From Pipra filicauda (taxonomy: Eukaryota; Chordata; Aves; Passeriformes; Pipridae), in assembly GCF_003945595.2 (NCBI RefSeq), contig NW_024104304.1, positions 930,001 to 994,000 of the forward strand: DNA of 64,000 bases, written 5' to 3'. This document shows, one piece after another, positions 52,801-64,000 of the stretch. The stretch's first letter is position 1. Every line of letters begins with the position of its first letter. Under the pieces are notes generated by a model that did not search any database, was not told the DNA's origin, and saw only the letters and a program-made list of their open reading frames with translations. A program made the translations under genes and the position numbers.

Positions 52801-53807
52801 AGACAGACAGATACCTCCATTTTTTAACTCAGGAAGTCAAAAGCAATACATGCATCCAGAGGTCAAAACTGAGGCTAGAAATGAGCTCTGGCTCTTGTAA
52901 TGCCCTCTCCAACCATCCTTCTCCCATTAGCTCACAGTAACTTGAGGTTGCTGTGTATTTCTTTTAAAAGATAATAGAAAGGGGAAATGTATTTTATCAG
53001 CTATTACACCACAAATCCACTTTGCATCATCATCTGTGAAGCCACAGAGCAAAACAATTGAATTGTCAACTGGCAGACAAAGTATTTGTGTCTTGTGCAT
53101 GATGATAATTTTTATATCCAGCGTTACTTAACTCTTCGTGTGGGTGGTTTTTGTGTTTATTTTTTTCCTTCCACCCTCTCACTCCCAGTAATTACTGCTC
53201 ATCATCACCATGCTCTGTGGCTGTGGGTCAAAACTAGCAGATTTTAGGGTGTACCTGGAATTTTGCAACTGGCTGTAGTCTTGTCAGTCTTGCACTATTT
53301 CACCCAAGGGTGGTGGTGCCCTGAAGGGAGCAGAGACCTCTGTAGCTCAACCCTCAGCCGTCTGAACTTGGTTCAGGTTAAAGCTCAGCTGGGAGGAGCT
53401 GGAGTGATGCCAGCAACCACAGCTGCCTTGGTGGCAGTGAGTGTTACAGCTGGAGCATCACACCTGGATGCTCTCAGGGCCCCAGCCCATGGTGGGAGCG
53501 CTTCACGTCACGCTCCTTAACAAGCAACACTCTGGAGATCCATGGTTATAAACTCCTTGGATGGGCAAAAGGGCTCTGCAGGGGAACTCAGAGCTGCACT
53601 TCTTGGAAACCTCAGCTACTACAAGGTCACCATCACTGCATTTTGTTTGCAGAAACAGCACTTCAGATGGGTGCTTCAAAAGCAATCAAAGCTTCAGCTT
53701 TGAGACTGTGAAAAGTTTTTAAGAGTTTGGTGGAATTAATTCTGTAATTCCACTTTTAAAATCTTCCAGCTATTCAACAGCAATAAAACTCTTTACAATA
53801 ATACACA

Positions 53808-53859
53808 GCATGTATATTATGCATATAATCATATGATTATATGCATAATATAATCATGC
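53808..53859. repeat. AT-rich palindrome
   Basis: A perfect 40-bp palindrome (20-bp arms, centre between 53832 and 53833) spans 53813-53852. The pairing resumes as GCATG/CATGC at 53808-53812 and 53855-53859 after a 2-nt bulge. It lies in the BAG2-RAB23 spacer. Confidence 0.95.
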
Positions 53860-54055
53860 AGAAAATCAGAAATCATGCTGTGCAATAGTTAAGTTGAACA
53901 TAGCTTCTTGTTGCTTAGAATATTCCTTCAATATTTTGGGGTTTTAAGGACATATAGGGTTATTCAGGCAAAAAGTGTTGAGCTTTGTTTTCTTTCTTAG
54001 ATGCTCACTGTTTGTACCACTAGCTAAAGGAATTTTTATTTTTTATAGCACTTGT

Positions 54056-54125
54056 GCTATCATAAAATAGTTGGGTTAGAAGGGACCTATAAAAGTCATC
54101 AAGTCCAACGCCTTGGTAATGAACC
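54056..54125 (-). repeat. CR1 3' terminus, antisense, short
   Basis: 'CATAAAATAGTTGGGTTAGA' followed by AGGGACCTATAAAAGTCATC and AAGTCCAACGCC is a decayed reverse complement of a CR1 3' end. It lies between BAG2 and RAB23. Confidence 0.75.
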
Positions 54126-56202
54126 TAAAACATTGCCAATTAATCCCTACTGGGGTGTTAAGCAAGCAAATTGTTTTTCTGTGTGCAAAACCATGTGCAA
54201 GAGGAAGCAGGAGTATGTTACTTCTGATATTCCTCAAATACCTGGGTAAAGAGGCAGACACAGATGCTAACTTGTGTTTTACTAAAAAAAAAAATAAATA
54301 CCAAAACAACATAAAACCCCCAACCAACATATTTACCTGTTTCTTTTCAGAAAATGCACCAGGCATCTTTAATATATTAATAATAATTTAATGCCACTTC
54401 AATGTCCACAATCATTGATTTAAACCTTGTCACTGTATTGGCCAGACTAATCATAAAAAGAAAAATTACCAGAAAGAGCAGAACAGAATCCATTTTGTAT
54501 TTCAACCCCAGGTGAAGAAATCGGAGGCAAGAGCTCAGAAACAGCATTTCTGTTAGACTGGGGTGCCCACACTTGTTTCTTTGAGGGTATCTCATATGCT
54601 GTCTTGCATCCCAGCTGTTGGCAACACACGGACTAGAATCAGGCACACAAATTTCTCAGTCAGATTGAGGTTGCACAGCTACAGGGTTATAGCAATTTTT
54701 TGAAATTTAATATACTGACAATTTAATATAACCACAAAAGTAATGACTTGTATCAGACCAAACAGTAAGCAAACAAACATGTTTTAAGTTGCATGATGCA
54801 ACAAGTGTCACAAGAGAACAGCAGAATTAACTTGTAAGGATTTTACAGGAATGGCATACACAGAATATTCAGTTTTAAACACTGATTTTTCTACTTGAAG
54901 ATTTATGGTATGTTGACCTTTTTTTCTAAAAATCTGTTACATTTAACTTGAGATCACAATGGTGATAAAAACAGTTACATACATTATCTGTTTTAGCCAC
55001 TCACATTTAAGTCATTTATTAGTAATGATACATCTTTATCCTTGCAATGTTGATGGTATTCTTCCTGGTCCAGATTAATTTTTAATTTTTTTGACCAACT
55101 TCAGTCAGTTCAGCAGAACTGACAAACTATTTATCAGTATTACCCTACTACTAGAAACCAGAGAATGAGTCTAGTTCAGTACTAGGACTCACCTGGCTTT
55201 GAGATGACTCATATAGAAGACTTCGACAAGGAACATTAGCAAGTTTTTCTTATTCCATTATAGCATCTTTCACCTTAAATCTAAGAATTGCTGTGTTTGT
55301 CATTCTATAATTCTGATTACCTGTTTGCATGCCATATTTAACAGAAATATTTTCTTCTGTCAATATTATTTGTGCATTAGAAAGAAAATATGCACAACTG
55401 TTGCTTCCTACAAAAAGATGGCAAGGTCGCTTTGACGAATTCAAGCCTGTTGGACAATTTTTGCTCTCTAATTTTGCTACAATTAGTGTTCAGGTACTAC
55501 AACTTCAACCCAAGGTCTCTGACCTTGTAAGGAAAGCAGTAGGGGCTCAGGTACCGTCACTGGAATCTGAGCAGCACGTGTATTATCTTGCTGCATAACA
55601 AAACTCCCACACAGGGTCCGCAAATCATGAATACAAATCATTCATTCTGTTGTTATCTGGCAGCACTCAACCTGAAGGGGTGAATTAACAGGTTCAAAGC
55701 GCAGGCTCACTGAGTCTTAAATGTGTACCCCTGCATAACTCCCAGAGAGTGCTGCATGTTCAGCTGCTCAGTACCCTTTAGTTTAACGTACTTCTACAGA
55801 AGTGATGCAAAACTACGTGTCAGATACTCTGCAGCCCAATAATGAAGAAAATAAAGTCAAATTTTACTGAAGCATAAGAAAATTAAACAGGAAGACAGAT
55901 AGTAATTTTGACTACAAAAGGTAAGTTTTGCCTTAAATACTGAAAATAAGAAAGCTCCAAAATTGTCTTAAGTGGAATATTTAATTTTCTTTTTTAAATT
56001 AACCACACACACACAAGCATAAAAATCTTAGTGTGATCAGTCTTACAACTTTGAGATTTGTTATTTCCAGTTGGAAATACATCCCTAGCATTACCGCTTT
56101 GCATCTAACGATGTCCCATGTACTGGGAGAACACCCATTCACTGAATGGATACAACATGGGAGTGACAGAGCTGTAACATCATTCATGCTCTTTAGTGAA
56201 TC

Positions 56203-59200
56203 TTTATTTCACTAAGGCATTAACAACTACTGAAGTTTTCTGCTAATGGCAGTGTTATCAGCCAAAAGCAAAGAATTTAGGCAAGATTCAGATAATACAG
56301 CCAATGAACTGTTCAAGAGGTATAAACAATATACAGGAGTGCAATGAACATAAATCTCACAGAACAAAACTGTCTTGTGGCAGGAACATCTGTTGCTTCT
56401 TAATCCAGGCTGCACGGGCGTAACAGAGCTACATCCTCACTACATCCTCCCATGTAGTCAGAGGGATGCACAGAGAAGGCTCTGCACCTGTAGGTTTTGC
56501 TAACAAAAATATATGACATTTTAATAAGAACACTTTGAGTGAAGAATGGAGCAATGATTGTAATAAAAATTATTCACGTGGGACAACACAAGTGCTAAAA
56601 CATTTAGGTACATCTCTTCAACCAAAAGGCAAACGTTACTGCCACTGAAGAGTGATATGAATACCTAAGGGTTCCTGCAATATGCAGGTCATCTGGTTTA
56701 CACCTACATACTAACCCCAGTAGGATAAAGAACCAAAATTTGCAAGCAGCGTATATGCAGAGCACTTTGCAGAAAAATGCTAATTTGGACAGTCTCCTTT
56801 TCAGTTGCATTGGAGAACAAACACTGCAAGGTCACAACAAAGAAAGAGCTACTTTAGATTTAAGACGGGAATGAAATTAAAACTCACCCAGTGCTGCAAA
56901 TAACTAATCCTGCACTAAAGTATATGTACTACATTTCAACATATCCTAAATTTATAGTCTGTCAAGTCCCCACCTATGAAAATTTCTGCTGAGTTTTCAG
57001 TTCTTAAAACAGTGACTTATAGTGACAGACTTTAAATACAAACAACCTGCGTTAATAGTATAATGTTACAGTATGGTGTGTAATAGTACAAATGGTCATT
57101 ATACATAGTAAAGACTTACTTTTCAGTATGCTGTACAAAGTCAAGGCAAAAAAAGATGTTTCAGACTCTTTTTTTTTCTTTTTCAAGAGAAATGAATAAA
57201 ACATGTAAAACTGGCGACAGACAATGAAATGCAAAAACAGTTTTCAAAATTCTTAATGCATACACTCTACCCTAAGTTGTAAGGTGGTCCCGTGATGTTC
57301 AACCATCTTATCCCCATCTTATCCCTACTTCTTAAATTGTTAAGACAGATAGGATTTTACTCCCCTTATACATACAGTGATTAAATGCATGTGTTAAAAA
57401 ATAAAGGCCTTTATCCAAGAGAAAATACAGGAAACATTACAGTGAAGAGCACACGGTTTCGCTGCAATAGCAGAAGGGACGGAGTGCCTTGAAGGCTGCC
57501 TTCTTGCCAGCAACAGGAGATCTCTAACAGCTTGTCAAAGAAACAACGGTACTCGGTAGAAAGTCTAATACAGTAAACACAAAATACAGAGTTCAGAGAT
57601 CTTTAGTGTTTGTGCATAACTTGCCACCCATTTCTCTCCCTGCAGACAGTGGGAAAAAGAATACATTTCAGTTTTCATACTCAATGACTTAGAAACAAAG
57701 TCAGTCAAGCTTCCTACATGAATTCACATAGTGAAAAGTCCTTCCTTCAAAAATATACAGGATCACTCAACTCATTTTCATTCTCATACACCATTTAAAA
57801 AACTATTAAAACTCTGATTTTTTTAAGCAGCATATTTTGCATTTGTCAATGGCAGACTTGTTGTAGAAATCTTAGAAAGTTAAAATTATATCATACCATA
57901 CAAAACCATGTAAACAAAATGGATAGTTTTTAAAAGGCATGCATGCTCTTGAAGACGATTATAAAGTGTTTATCTTTGCTAAATAAAAGGTATCTTGCTT
58001 AGCATTTTTAAAAGCACCATAGTGATTTAGGAGCCTAAGCCCGAATAACTTTGAATTAGATTTGGGCTCCTAAATATCTGAATCAATTCTGTAAAATTAC
58101 TGAAGCACTTTGAAAATTTTTTGCCATGTCTCTGATCTTGCAGAATTAGATTTCCTTAACCAGCAGCTAGCTTTGAATCTGAGACAACATTCAAGAATGT
58201 CTCATTAATATAATCAGCTGCAAGTTTTTGGATCCTCCATAACTTAGTTCATGGTATCTACGAAAAAATTTTCTAATAAGATAAATACTTCGTGACACCA
58301 CTTTGCAAGTTCCTTTTTCATGGGATACAACAATCAAATTTGAACAAGAATATGACCTATGTTCCTTCTGAGTAGCTATTAATGTCATTTGTTCAACCTG
58401 TTAAGACTGAGAAAAACAAACTTACAAAACATCTGTAGCATAGCATTAGGTAAAAAGGAGCATTTTTGGCACCATACATTTTTAAATCTAAGCTTTTAGG
58501 CCCAAAGTATAGCAAGTTCAGTGTACCCAGTGGCAGCTGGGAAAGCCTCATCTGAAATGCAACATTTTTAAAGGACAGTTGGAAGATACTATTTTATGAT
58601 CATTAACTGATCTCCAAGTAACACATACACTGGAACCAAGCCTAAATATTCATCCCAAACGTCGACATATATACCTTAATACACATATATATATATAATG
58701 CAAGGATCTTGCACACACTTGCCAGAATCCATATTGATATGGTCAGGGATAAAATGCAGGAGTGTCTTTTTGTTCTTCATTTACCTTCTTAGTGTCCTGA
58801 CTAACAAATTCTAACGTTTTCTTTGAAGTTTAGCTGCATGGTTGCTATGTTACCTTGGGCCACAGAGTTACGGTCTGTACCTATGCTTGTACTTATTATC
58901 CTCATGTTAAATGTGCTTTGCAATTCAGCAAGACCTAGTTCATAGCTCTGTAAATAATTCCTTGAAAAAGGAAAAGCTCGCCTAATTTTTACAGTGCCCA
59001 AGGCAGCCAAGGTTCTGTGTGTTGCCACCAGGTGTCTCACACCACACAACAAACCCACAGCATCAGCAAGTTCATTTAAATCCACCCTCTATAAAGGATC
59101 CCACAGGCACAAGATTTGCTAAAGCACTGGTAAAAATACCTCTACAGCTGGTTTTATTCTGTATTCAATTGCACAACTTCATCCAATTCACTGGGTTGCT

Positions 59201-59220
59201 TTATTTCCCTTAGAAGTGGT
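56203..59220 (-). terminator. RAB23: Probable RAB23 3' UTR
   Basis: Downstream of the RAB23 stop (towards lower coordinates) there are ~3 kb of AT-rich, repeat-poor sequence. The minus-strand AATAAA at 56208-56203 would give a ~3-kb 3' UTR; signals at 55020-55015 and 54040-54035 would give longer forms. The extent is inferred, not shown. Confidence 0.4.
58683..58697. repeat. (AT)n microsatellite, short
   Basis: A run of AT units, roughly 14 bp, in the presumed RAB23 3' UTR region. Confidence 0.75.
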
Positions 59221-59360
59221 CTAAGGTATACTGCAGTTGCTAAAAGGACTTCTGTTTTTCTTGGTCCTCTGTTTGTTGGGTTTAAGGTTGATGACATCTC
59301 CACCATTAAGAGTGCTAGAATTTTGGTTGGAGTGACTTCCACCAGCTGTATTAAAAACAC
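59221..59360 (-). CDS. RAB23: RAB23 last coding exon: hypervariable tail and CSIP end
   Basis: 140 nt. It encodes a Gly/Ser/Asn tail, NGGDVINLKPNKQRTKKNR and the terminal NCSIP before TAG (59223-59221). The basic stretch plus the CaaX-like end is typical of prenylated membrane attachment. Confidence 0.94.
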
Positions 59361-62300
59361 CTACAGAATTTAAAGATAAGAAAAGTATTTGTATTTCTTT
59401 ACTTCCTGCAGCATAATACATTTAACACTTAAGAAGCAACACCCGCTAAGGCATAGCACTGCACCTCAAATGCATACGCTAGTTTTTAAAAGCTTTATCT
59501 ATTTCTGGGTCAATTTTGCAGCTAAATTGGAAGCAGAGGCAGTTGCAATTACTAGCCAGGCAGTATTTAAAGCTGGCATGCATCTATGTAATTGAAGGGC
59601 AGTATATGAGCTCATCTGTGTATGCATATGTTACTAACTGCATAAAGTTATGGGTAGTTGAGTAATATAATAAAAGAAAAACATGACAATTTTAAATTCA
59701 GAAACTTTGCTGATACAAAGGTAAGTAAAAGACCTGAATAAAAAGGGAGAGCTTTAAGGAAAATAAACAAACTGACTCAGAAACGCTTTAAAGGACTACA
59801 GAAGTTCAATGTTTCCTTACAAAAGGCAATTTAAAAAGTCCTTCAGATTGCATGCCAGACTCTTTCCCTGTGAGTCTCTTAAGTCCACACCAAGATGAGC
59901 AACACTAATTACATTTAAAAAAACAACAAGCATCCTTTCTGAAGTCCTTGCACAATCTCGTTTAAGTGAATTTAATAAAAGGACACTCGCCAAACAGTAA
60001 CTAGAAACTTTTATACATCAGTTTGACAGTCTTGTAACTTTTAAGAGTCACAAAGTTATTTTACAGAAGGAAAGAGATGATATCCTAAGATAGGAAGGTA
60101 ATAATTAGATCCTGATTCACCTTGTATTAATTCCGTAAGGAAAGAGATGAGAACACAAGCTTTGATGGAACAAAATACTCTTTCAGGGTTTTTTTTATTA
60201 CAGTATACATACCAATCTTGTTACTGCTTGTATGTACTAGTTCTGAATCTTCAGCTGTTTGTTGCTTGAGCTTTTGAAGATACTTATCAGCCAAATACTT
60301 AAAAACTGGAATGTTAAAAAGAAAAAAGTGCATCACAGAATGCTTAAAATCTTCATATTAATAATAACGCATTTGTATCAAAATTCTGCAGTGGCAAAAG
60401 TGCATTCAACATCACAGGTTTAGCCCAATCTGGTGAGTGATTCTCAGCAGGCCCATGTACCTGGGCAGAATCCAGGTTAGTCCAGTGTCTGCCCAGGTCT
60501 TACAGTGTGCAGCACTGGAGTCTTGCACATAAGCACCTCAATACTCCTATAAAAAAGCTGGCACATATATACTGCCAAATGTTCCAATTCATGCAACTTG
60601 GAATTTTTTAAAGTTGTGTAGGAATTTAATACATATATTTTGTTTGCAAGAAGCCTTAGAATAATAACAGTCATGTAAAGTAAGTCTATTAATAAAACTT
60701 GGCAGCAACATTTTTCTAATTAACTAATGTTACCCTCATTTCTATTGGGGAATAAAAAGCTGACCTAGAAATCTGAAAAAATATATAACTGAAGCAGAAT
60801 TTTCAGAACCTATACATGTTATGATTATTTACATTTGTAATTCAACTCATGTAAAGATGCTACAGAAGCATTTTACATTTTCTCTTGCAGATTTTTTCTC
60901 AAGGTGAATGATGTTAATAGAGAAGAAACATTCAGTTTACTATTAAGTTTAAATAATTAAACAAAAATTCATTAGATATTAGAATTCATGATTATTTAAA
61001 CCCACACCACAAAAGACAGAGACTGAAAATTATAACAGTACTCTTATGAAATTAAATATATGCATTAAAAAGAGGTACTTGGGAACTAATAAAATATCAT
61101 CAGGAGAAAAAAGGCTGCACAAAATGCAACCTTTTAATTTACTTTATTTAAATATAGCGATGAAATAATTGCTTATATAAATTATTTATTAACTATTAAC
61201 AATTACATACAATCCTAAATATCCACTGGTCAGATTATGTGACCAATACATCTGTTCTAGAACAAGCAGCAGTCACAAGTATTGGGGCCATGTTGATGAG
61301 AACACAGCTGCGTTGGGCAGGACACATCTCCAGGATGAAGGACCACCGCCTCCCTAAGATCTTGCTTTATGGTGAACTTGCCACCGGCTGCTGCAAGAGA
61401 TGAGTCCCAAAGAGAAGATACAAGGACTCCCTGAAACAACATCTCAGCCTTGGTTATATTGATCATCATAACTGGTCTACTCTGGCCTCCAATCGGGAGG
61501 TCTGGAGACACACCATCTATAACGCTGCTGATGCTTTTGAGAACACATGCAGGATCACCCTTGAGGAGAAAAGACAATGCAGAAAGAATCGTGCCTTGCA
61601 GAATATACCACCTAAGGAATCTTTCTGCTGTGCCTTTTGCAACTGGACGTGTCTATCCTGTATTGGCCTTTTTAGCCACCAGCACACTTGTAAATAATGT
61701 GGGTAGAGCCCTCCCCAGATCTTCATTCGTGAAGCCTAGTCATGATTAACAATTACAAAATAATCTGTTCAGTAATATGTATATTGTGATAATTGAACTT
61801 CTACATACATTTTTTTCAAAAGCTCGGTATTTACTGACAGTCATTAGGACTAAACAGCCTTAACACCTTGGCACTTGTAAATATTGCAGCTATGCACTGT
61901 GGGAGAGAAGGGAAAGACGTACACAAAGAAATGGGCCTAACACACTGATACCAAGTAATTCCAGCTATGTTTAAGGTGTGCTGCTAAGGAATATAAAAAG
62001 GATTGCCCACAGTGTGCAATGATGTGGGAAGTAACAGATGAGCTCTGAACTAGGGGGACACAGTGCAGGGGGCAGGACAGAGGCTCCCCCTGCTGCACCT
62101 CCTACCTTCAGTGACGTTCAGGTCTTCCTTCACAGACGCTCGGTAGAACCTCACTTTTAGCTTTTTTGCCAGTGCTTCTGCCTCCTCACTGCACAACAGA
62201 AGACAACTTTGTAAATCCCTATCTGTTTCACTTGCCAGCATTTATTCTTATAAACGAATTGCTTCCTGATAAGTTAAACATGGCAAAGTGGGTTGAGAAA

Positions 62301-63876
62301 CTCAAGACAGTAAAAAAGCACCTGATCCTTAATTTCTTTACAATATCTCCATTATAAAAAGAAGGTATTTCACATGGAGTTTCTTAATGACCCAAAGTAA
62401 TCGCTTTTCAGTATTTATTGACTGCATTAAATAAAGCTTCCCAAGGGTTTGAAGGTGTCAGTGAAACTCAAAAGAAAGTTGGCTGTAATTAACAGCACTA
62501 GAATCAGGACAATTACCACTGCAAAGTCAAAGCAACAACAAAAAAGTAATCCTTAAGTATATCTTAATGAAGCAGAATGCTAAGCAATCAGATGAGTGCA
62601 GAGATGAAATCAAGAATTACTTTTTTCTGTGAAGAGAAAAAGAACTTATGCTAGGTTTTAAGAAAGAGCTGAAGAAACATATGAATACTTCCCTATGAGA
62701 AGTCACATCATCAGAAAGATTACGTTACTGAGGCAGACAGTGTATTCTGAGAACCAAACCTAAGTGACATACCATGAATAATGGAGGAGTTCAAATGCAA
62801 TTTTGCTTTTCCTTTGAAAAATCCTCAGTATTCTTTGCAGAGGGAGTAGAAGCTGATTCATGCCATCAATAGCAAACAGATAACAAAGAAAGCCAGTGTA
62901 GGAAACAACAGAAAAGAAGAAATAATTTAAATCTCTCAGGAAGATGGTGGAAATAAAGGAAGTGGAGAATGATAAACTTCGCCATGCACTACCTTCTACG
63001 TGATATGCTGTGGTAAATAAAAGTTAGCTTTTGTTAAGCTGATTTTACAGCAAGAATGAAATTGGTCATACACACAAAGGCAGAATGAACAGACAATAAA
63101 ACCTTAAAAAAAGAAAACAGCAAGAAAGATTCAGCAGCATGCAGTTTGAAAATATAACCACATACATATTTCTATAGTTATAACGTTCTGATAAAAATCA
63201 ACAAAACACAAATTAAAAAAGAGTCAAATAAAGAATATTAATATGCTTTTTCAAACAACCTGTTTAATACTCCATCATTTTAGCAAGTATTCACTAGCCA
63301 AACTATACAAAGTGCCTTCACTGGTGCACAGCACAGTTTAAAAGTAGGTGTGTATTTTAACAGGAGAGAAAATTTATAGTTTTAGAATTTCTGATTTAAA
63401 AAAAAAAATTAAAAAAGGGGCATGAATCATATCATGGCACAAACAAAGTTTTTATATTATTCCTCTATTATTTTTGGCTTCAGAAGGCGATGTGAAGCAA
63501 ACAGAAAGCTCTTAGTTTTGCAAGCACATCTGCCCAAGTATCTTGTGCAGCAATACCCATCCTCTGTGCTTCTAGGGCATGTCTGGATGCAGGGCACAGG
63601 TTGGACAACCCAGATACTCTTAAGTCTTCACCAGAAATTCCCACAGACTTCTGGTTTTAAAACTCATGTATACAGGGGGCACATATTGATCTTTAAAAAC
63701 AGTATGATAAAACTCCTACTTCTTTATGCAAGAGTCATCAAGAAGATCAATCTTATTCTGCACAAGAACTGTGGGAATGTCTCCAACTTCGGTCACAACT
63801 TTTTCTTTCCAGGTAGGGATTGCTTTGAAGGAGTCTCTGTCAGTTGTAGAAAACACAAGAACACAAGCCTGGGCTC
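59221..63876 (-). CDS. RAB23: RAB23, Rab-family small GTPase (partial: last four coding exons)
   Basis: On the minus strand, exons 63876-63720, 62188-62106, 60305-60213 and 59360-59221 join in frame with GT-AG junctions and give the C-terminal ~157 residues. The protein from GAQACVLVFSTTDRDSF onward is nearly collinear with mammalian RAB23 (237 residues). Visible are the G4 motif NKID, a G5-like SVKED, the helix KYLADKYLQKLKQQ, a Gly/Ser/Asn-rich hypervariable tail and a C-terminal CSIP box suited to prenylation. RAB23 is known to act at membranes and the cilium base and to restrain Hedgehog signalling. The P-loop, switch I and DTAGQ motifs lie in exons beyond the window end, so this copy is cut, not broken. 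Confidence 0.95.
60213..60305 (-). CDS. RAB23: RAB23 exon: C-terminal helix
   Basis: 93 nt with acceptor CATTCCAG and donor GTATGT. It encodes VFKYLADKYLQKLKQQ, the final helix of the G domain, and the start of the variable tail ending SSNKI. Confidence 0.94.
60460..60497 (-). other. Stem-loop in RAB23 intron
   Basis: CCTGGGCAG (60460-60468) and CTGCCCAGG (60489-60497) form a perfect 9-bp stem, 10 bp with the adjacent A/T, around a 20-nt loop. It lies ~155 bp beyond the acceptor of the exon at 60213-60305. Function unknown. Confidence 0.5.
61195..61207. repeat. Target-site duplication, left copy
   Basis: The 13-mer ATTAACAATTACA immediately precedes the LINE fragment and recurs exactly at 61745-61757. 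Confidence 0.88.
61208..61744 (+). mobile_element. 5'-truncated non-CR1 LINE 3' end with 13-bp target duplication
   Basis: The frame from 61212 (ILNIHWSDYVTN, then LRWAGHISRMKDHRLPK, LLYGEL, RRYKDSL, W-x-LASNREVWRHTIY) encodes the C-terminus of a LINE reverse-transcriptase polyprotein. It ends with a small Cys/His finger (CAFC...H...C) and TAA at 61695-61697, with one internal TGA near 61402. A 47-nt 3' UTR follows. The 13-mer ATTAACAATTACA flanks it at 61195-61207 and 61745-61757. The domain layout differs from CR1, and the clade is not certain. It lies in a RAB23 intron, opposite to the gene. Confidence 0.88.
61745..61757. repeat. Target-site duplication, right copy
   Basis: An exact copy of the 13-mer at 61195-61207, directly after the CATG end of the LINE tail. 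Confidence 0.88.
62106..62188 (-). CDS. RAB23: RAB23 exon: G5 region
   Basis: 83 nt. It completes an Asn codon and encodes EEAEALAKKLKVRFYRASVK and EDLNVTE. SVK occupies the G5 position. The residue before it is Ala where I recall Thr in human. Confidence 0.94.
63720..63876 (-). CDS. RAB23: RAB23 exon: G4 motif
   Basis: 157 nt, read right to left, beginning with the last two bases of a Gly codon (acceptor CTTCTAG). It encodes AQACVLVFSTTDRDSFKAI, the switch-distal helix and VLVQNKIDLLDDSCIK with the guanine-specificity motif NKID. It ends AA|GTAGGA. Confidence 0.95.
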
Positions 63877-64000
63877 CTAGAAGTATACAGAAAATTACAA
63901 ATGCAAGTAAATACAAATCAGCTGACAAACAATAAGAAAAATCCATTATAATGTATTTAAAATATGAGGGATTTTTCAAGTTCCTCCTATAAAGTGCATT

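Larger units (their letters stand above)
52801..56200. other. BAG2-RAB23 convergent spacer
   Basis: No coding sequence is supported here. It contains the AT palindrome (53808-53859) and a short antisense CR1 (54056-54125). Minus-strand AATAAA signals at 55015-55020 and 54035-54040 could serve longer RAB23 transcripts. Confidence 0.6.

Noticed and set aside
61257..61749. Host gene fragment on either strand
   Set aside because: The plus-strand frame is a LINE reverse-transcriptase C-terminus bounded by a target duplication; the minus-strand frames are shadows of it.

Overview
The window comes from a bird nuclear genome. It has vertebrate-style split genes with canonical GT-AG introns, many 5'-truncated CR1 LINE copies (the dominant avian LINE) and two LTRs of an avian endogenous-retrovirus type. 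I cannot name the species from sequence alone.

Three protein-coding genes are present, in an order I recall from mammals as well. ZNF451 (+) fills about 1-36990: a CpG-rich promoter at the window start, then 14 coding exons joining into an uninterrupted frame of 1,070 codons. It encodes a SUMO E3/E4 ligase with a SIM-PLRP-SIM module at the N-terminus, about a dozen C2H2-like fingers, a PIN-like region and a C-terminal ubiquitin-interacting motif. BAG2 (+, 44645-52260) has three coding exons behind a CpG island and encodes a 223-residue HSP70 co-chaperone with an added glutamine-rich N-terminal segment. RAB23 (-) is partial: its last four coding exons lie at 59221-63876, and the exons carrying the P-loop and switch regions lie beyond 64000. 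BAG2 and RAB23 converge tail to tail.

The introns and the 7.4-kb ZNF451-BAG2 spacer hold CR1 copies in both orientations, two LTRs (one split by a nested CR1), a 61-bp minisatellite, simple repeats and a 40-bp perfect AT-rich palindrome. The least ordinary content is a SINE-LINE pair. A tRNA-Glu-derived SINE lies in ZNF451 intron 11, and a non-CR1 LINE 3' end with a perfect 13-bp target-site duplication lies in a RAB23 intron. The two share a roughly 44-nt 3' tail containing an identical UUCG-tetraloop hairpin, which suggests the LINE mobilised the SINE.

The three genes do not form an operon. They share links to ubiquitin/SUMO and chaperone biology (ZNF451, BAG2) and to vesicle/cilium signalling (RAB23), but nothing in the sequence shows co-regulation. 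I found no CRISPR array, no intact functional RNA gene and no intact transposon.
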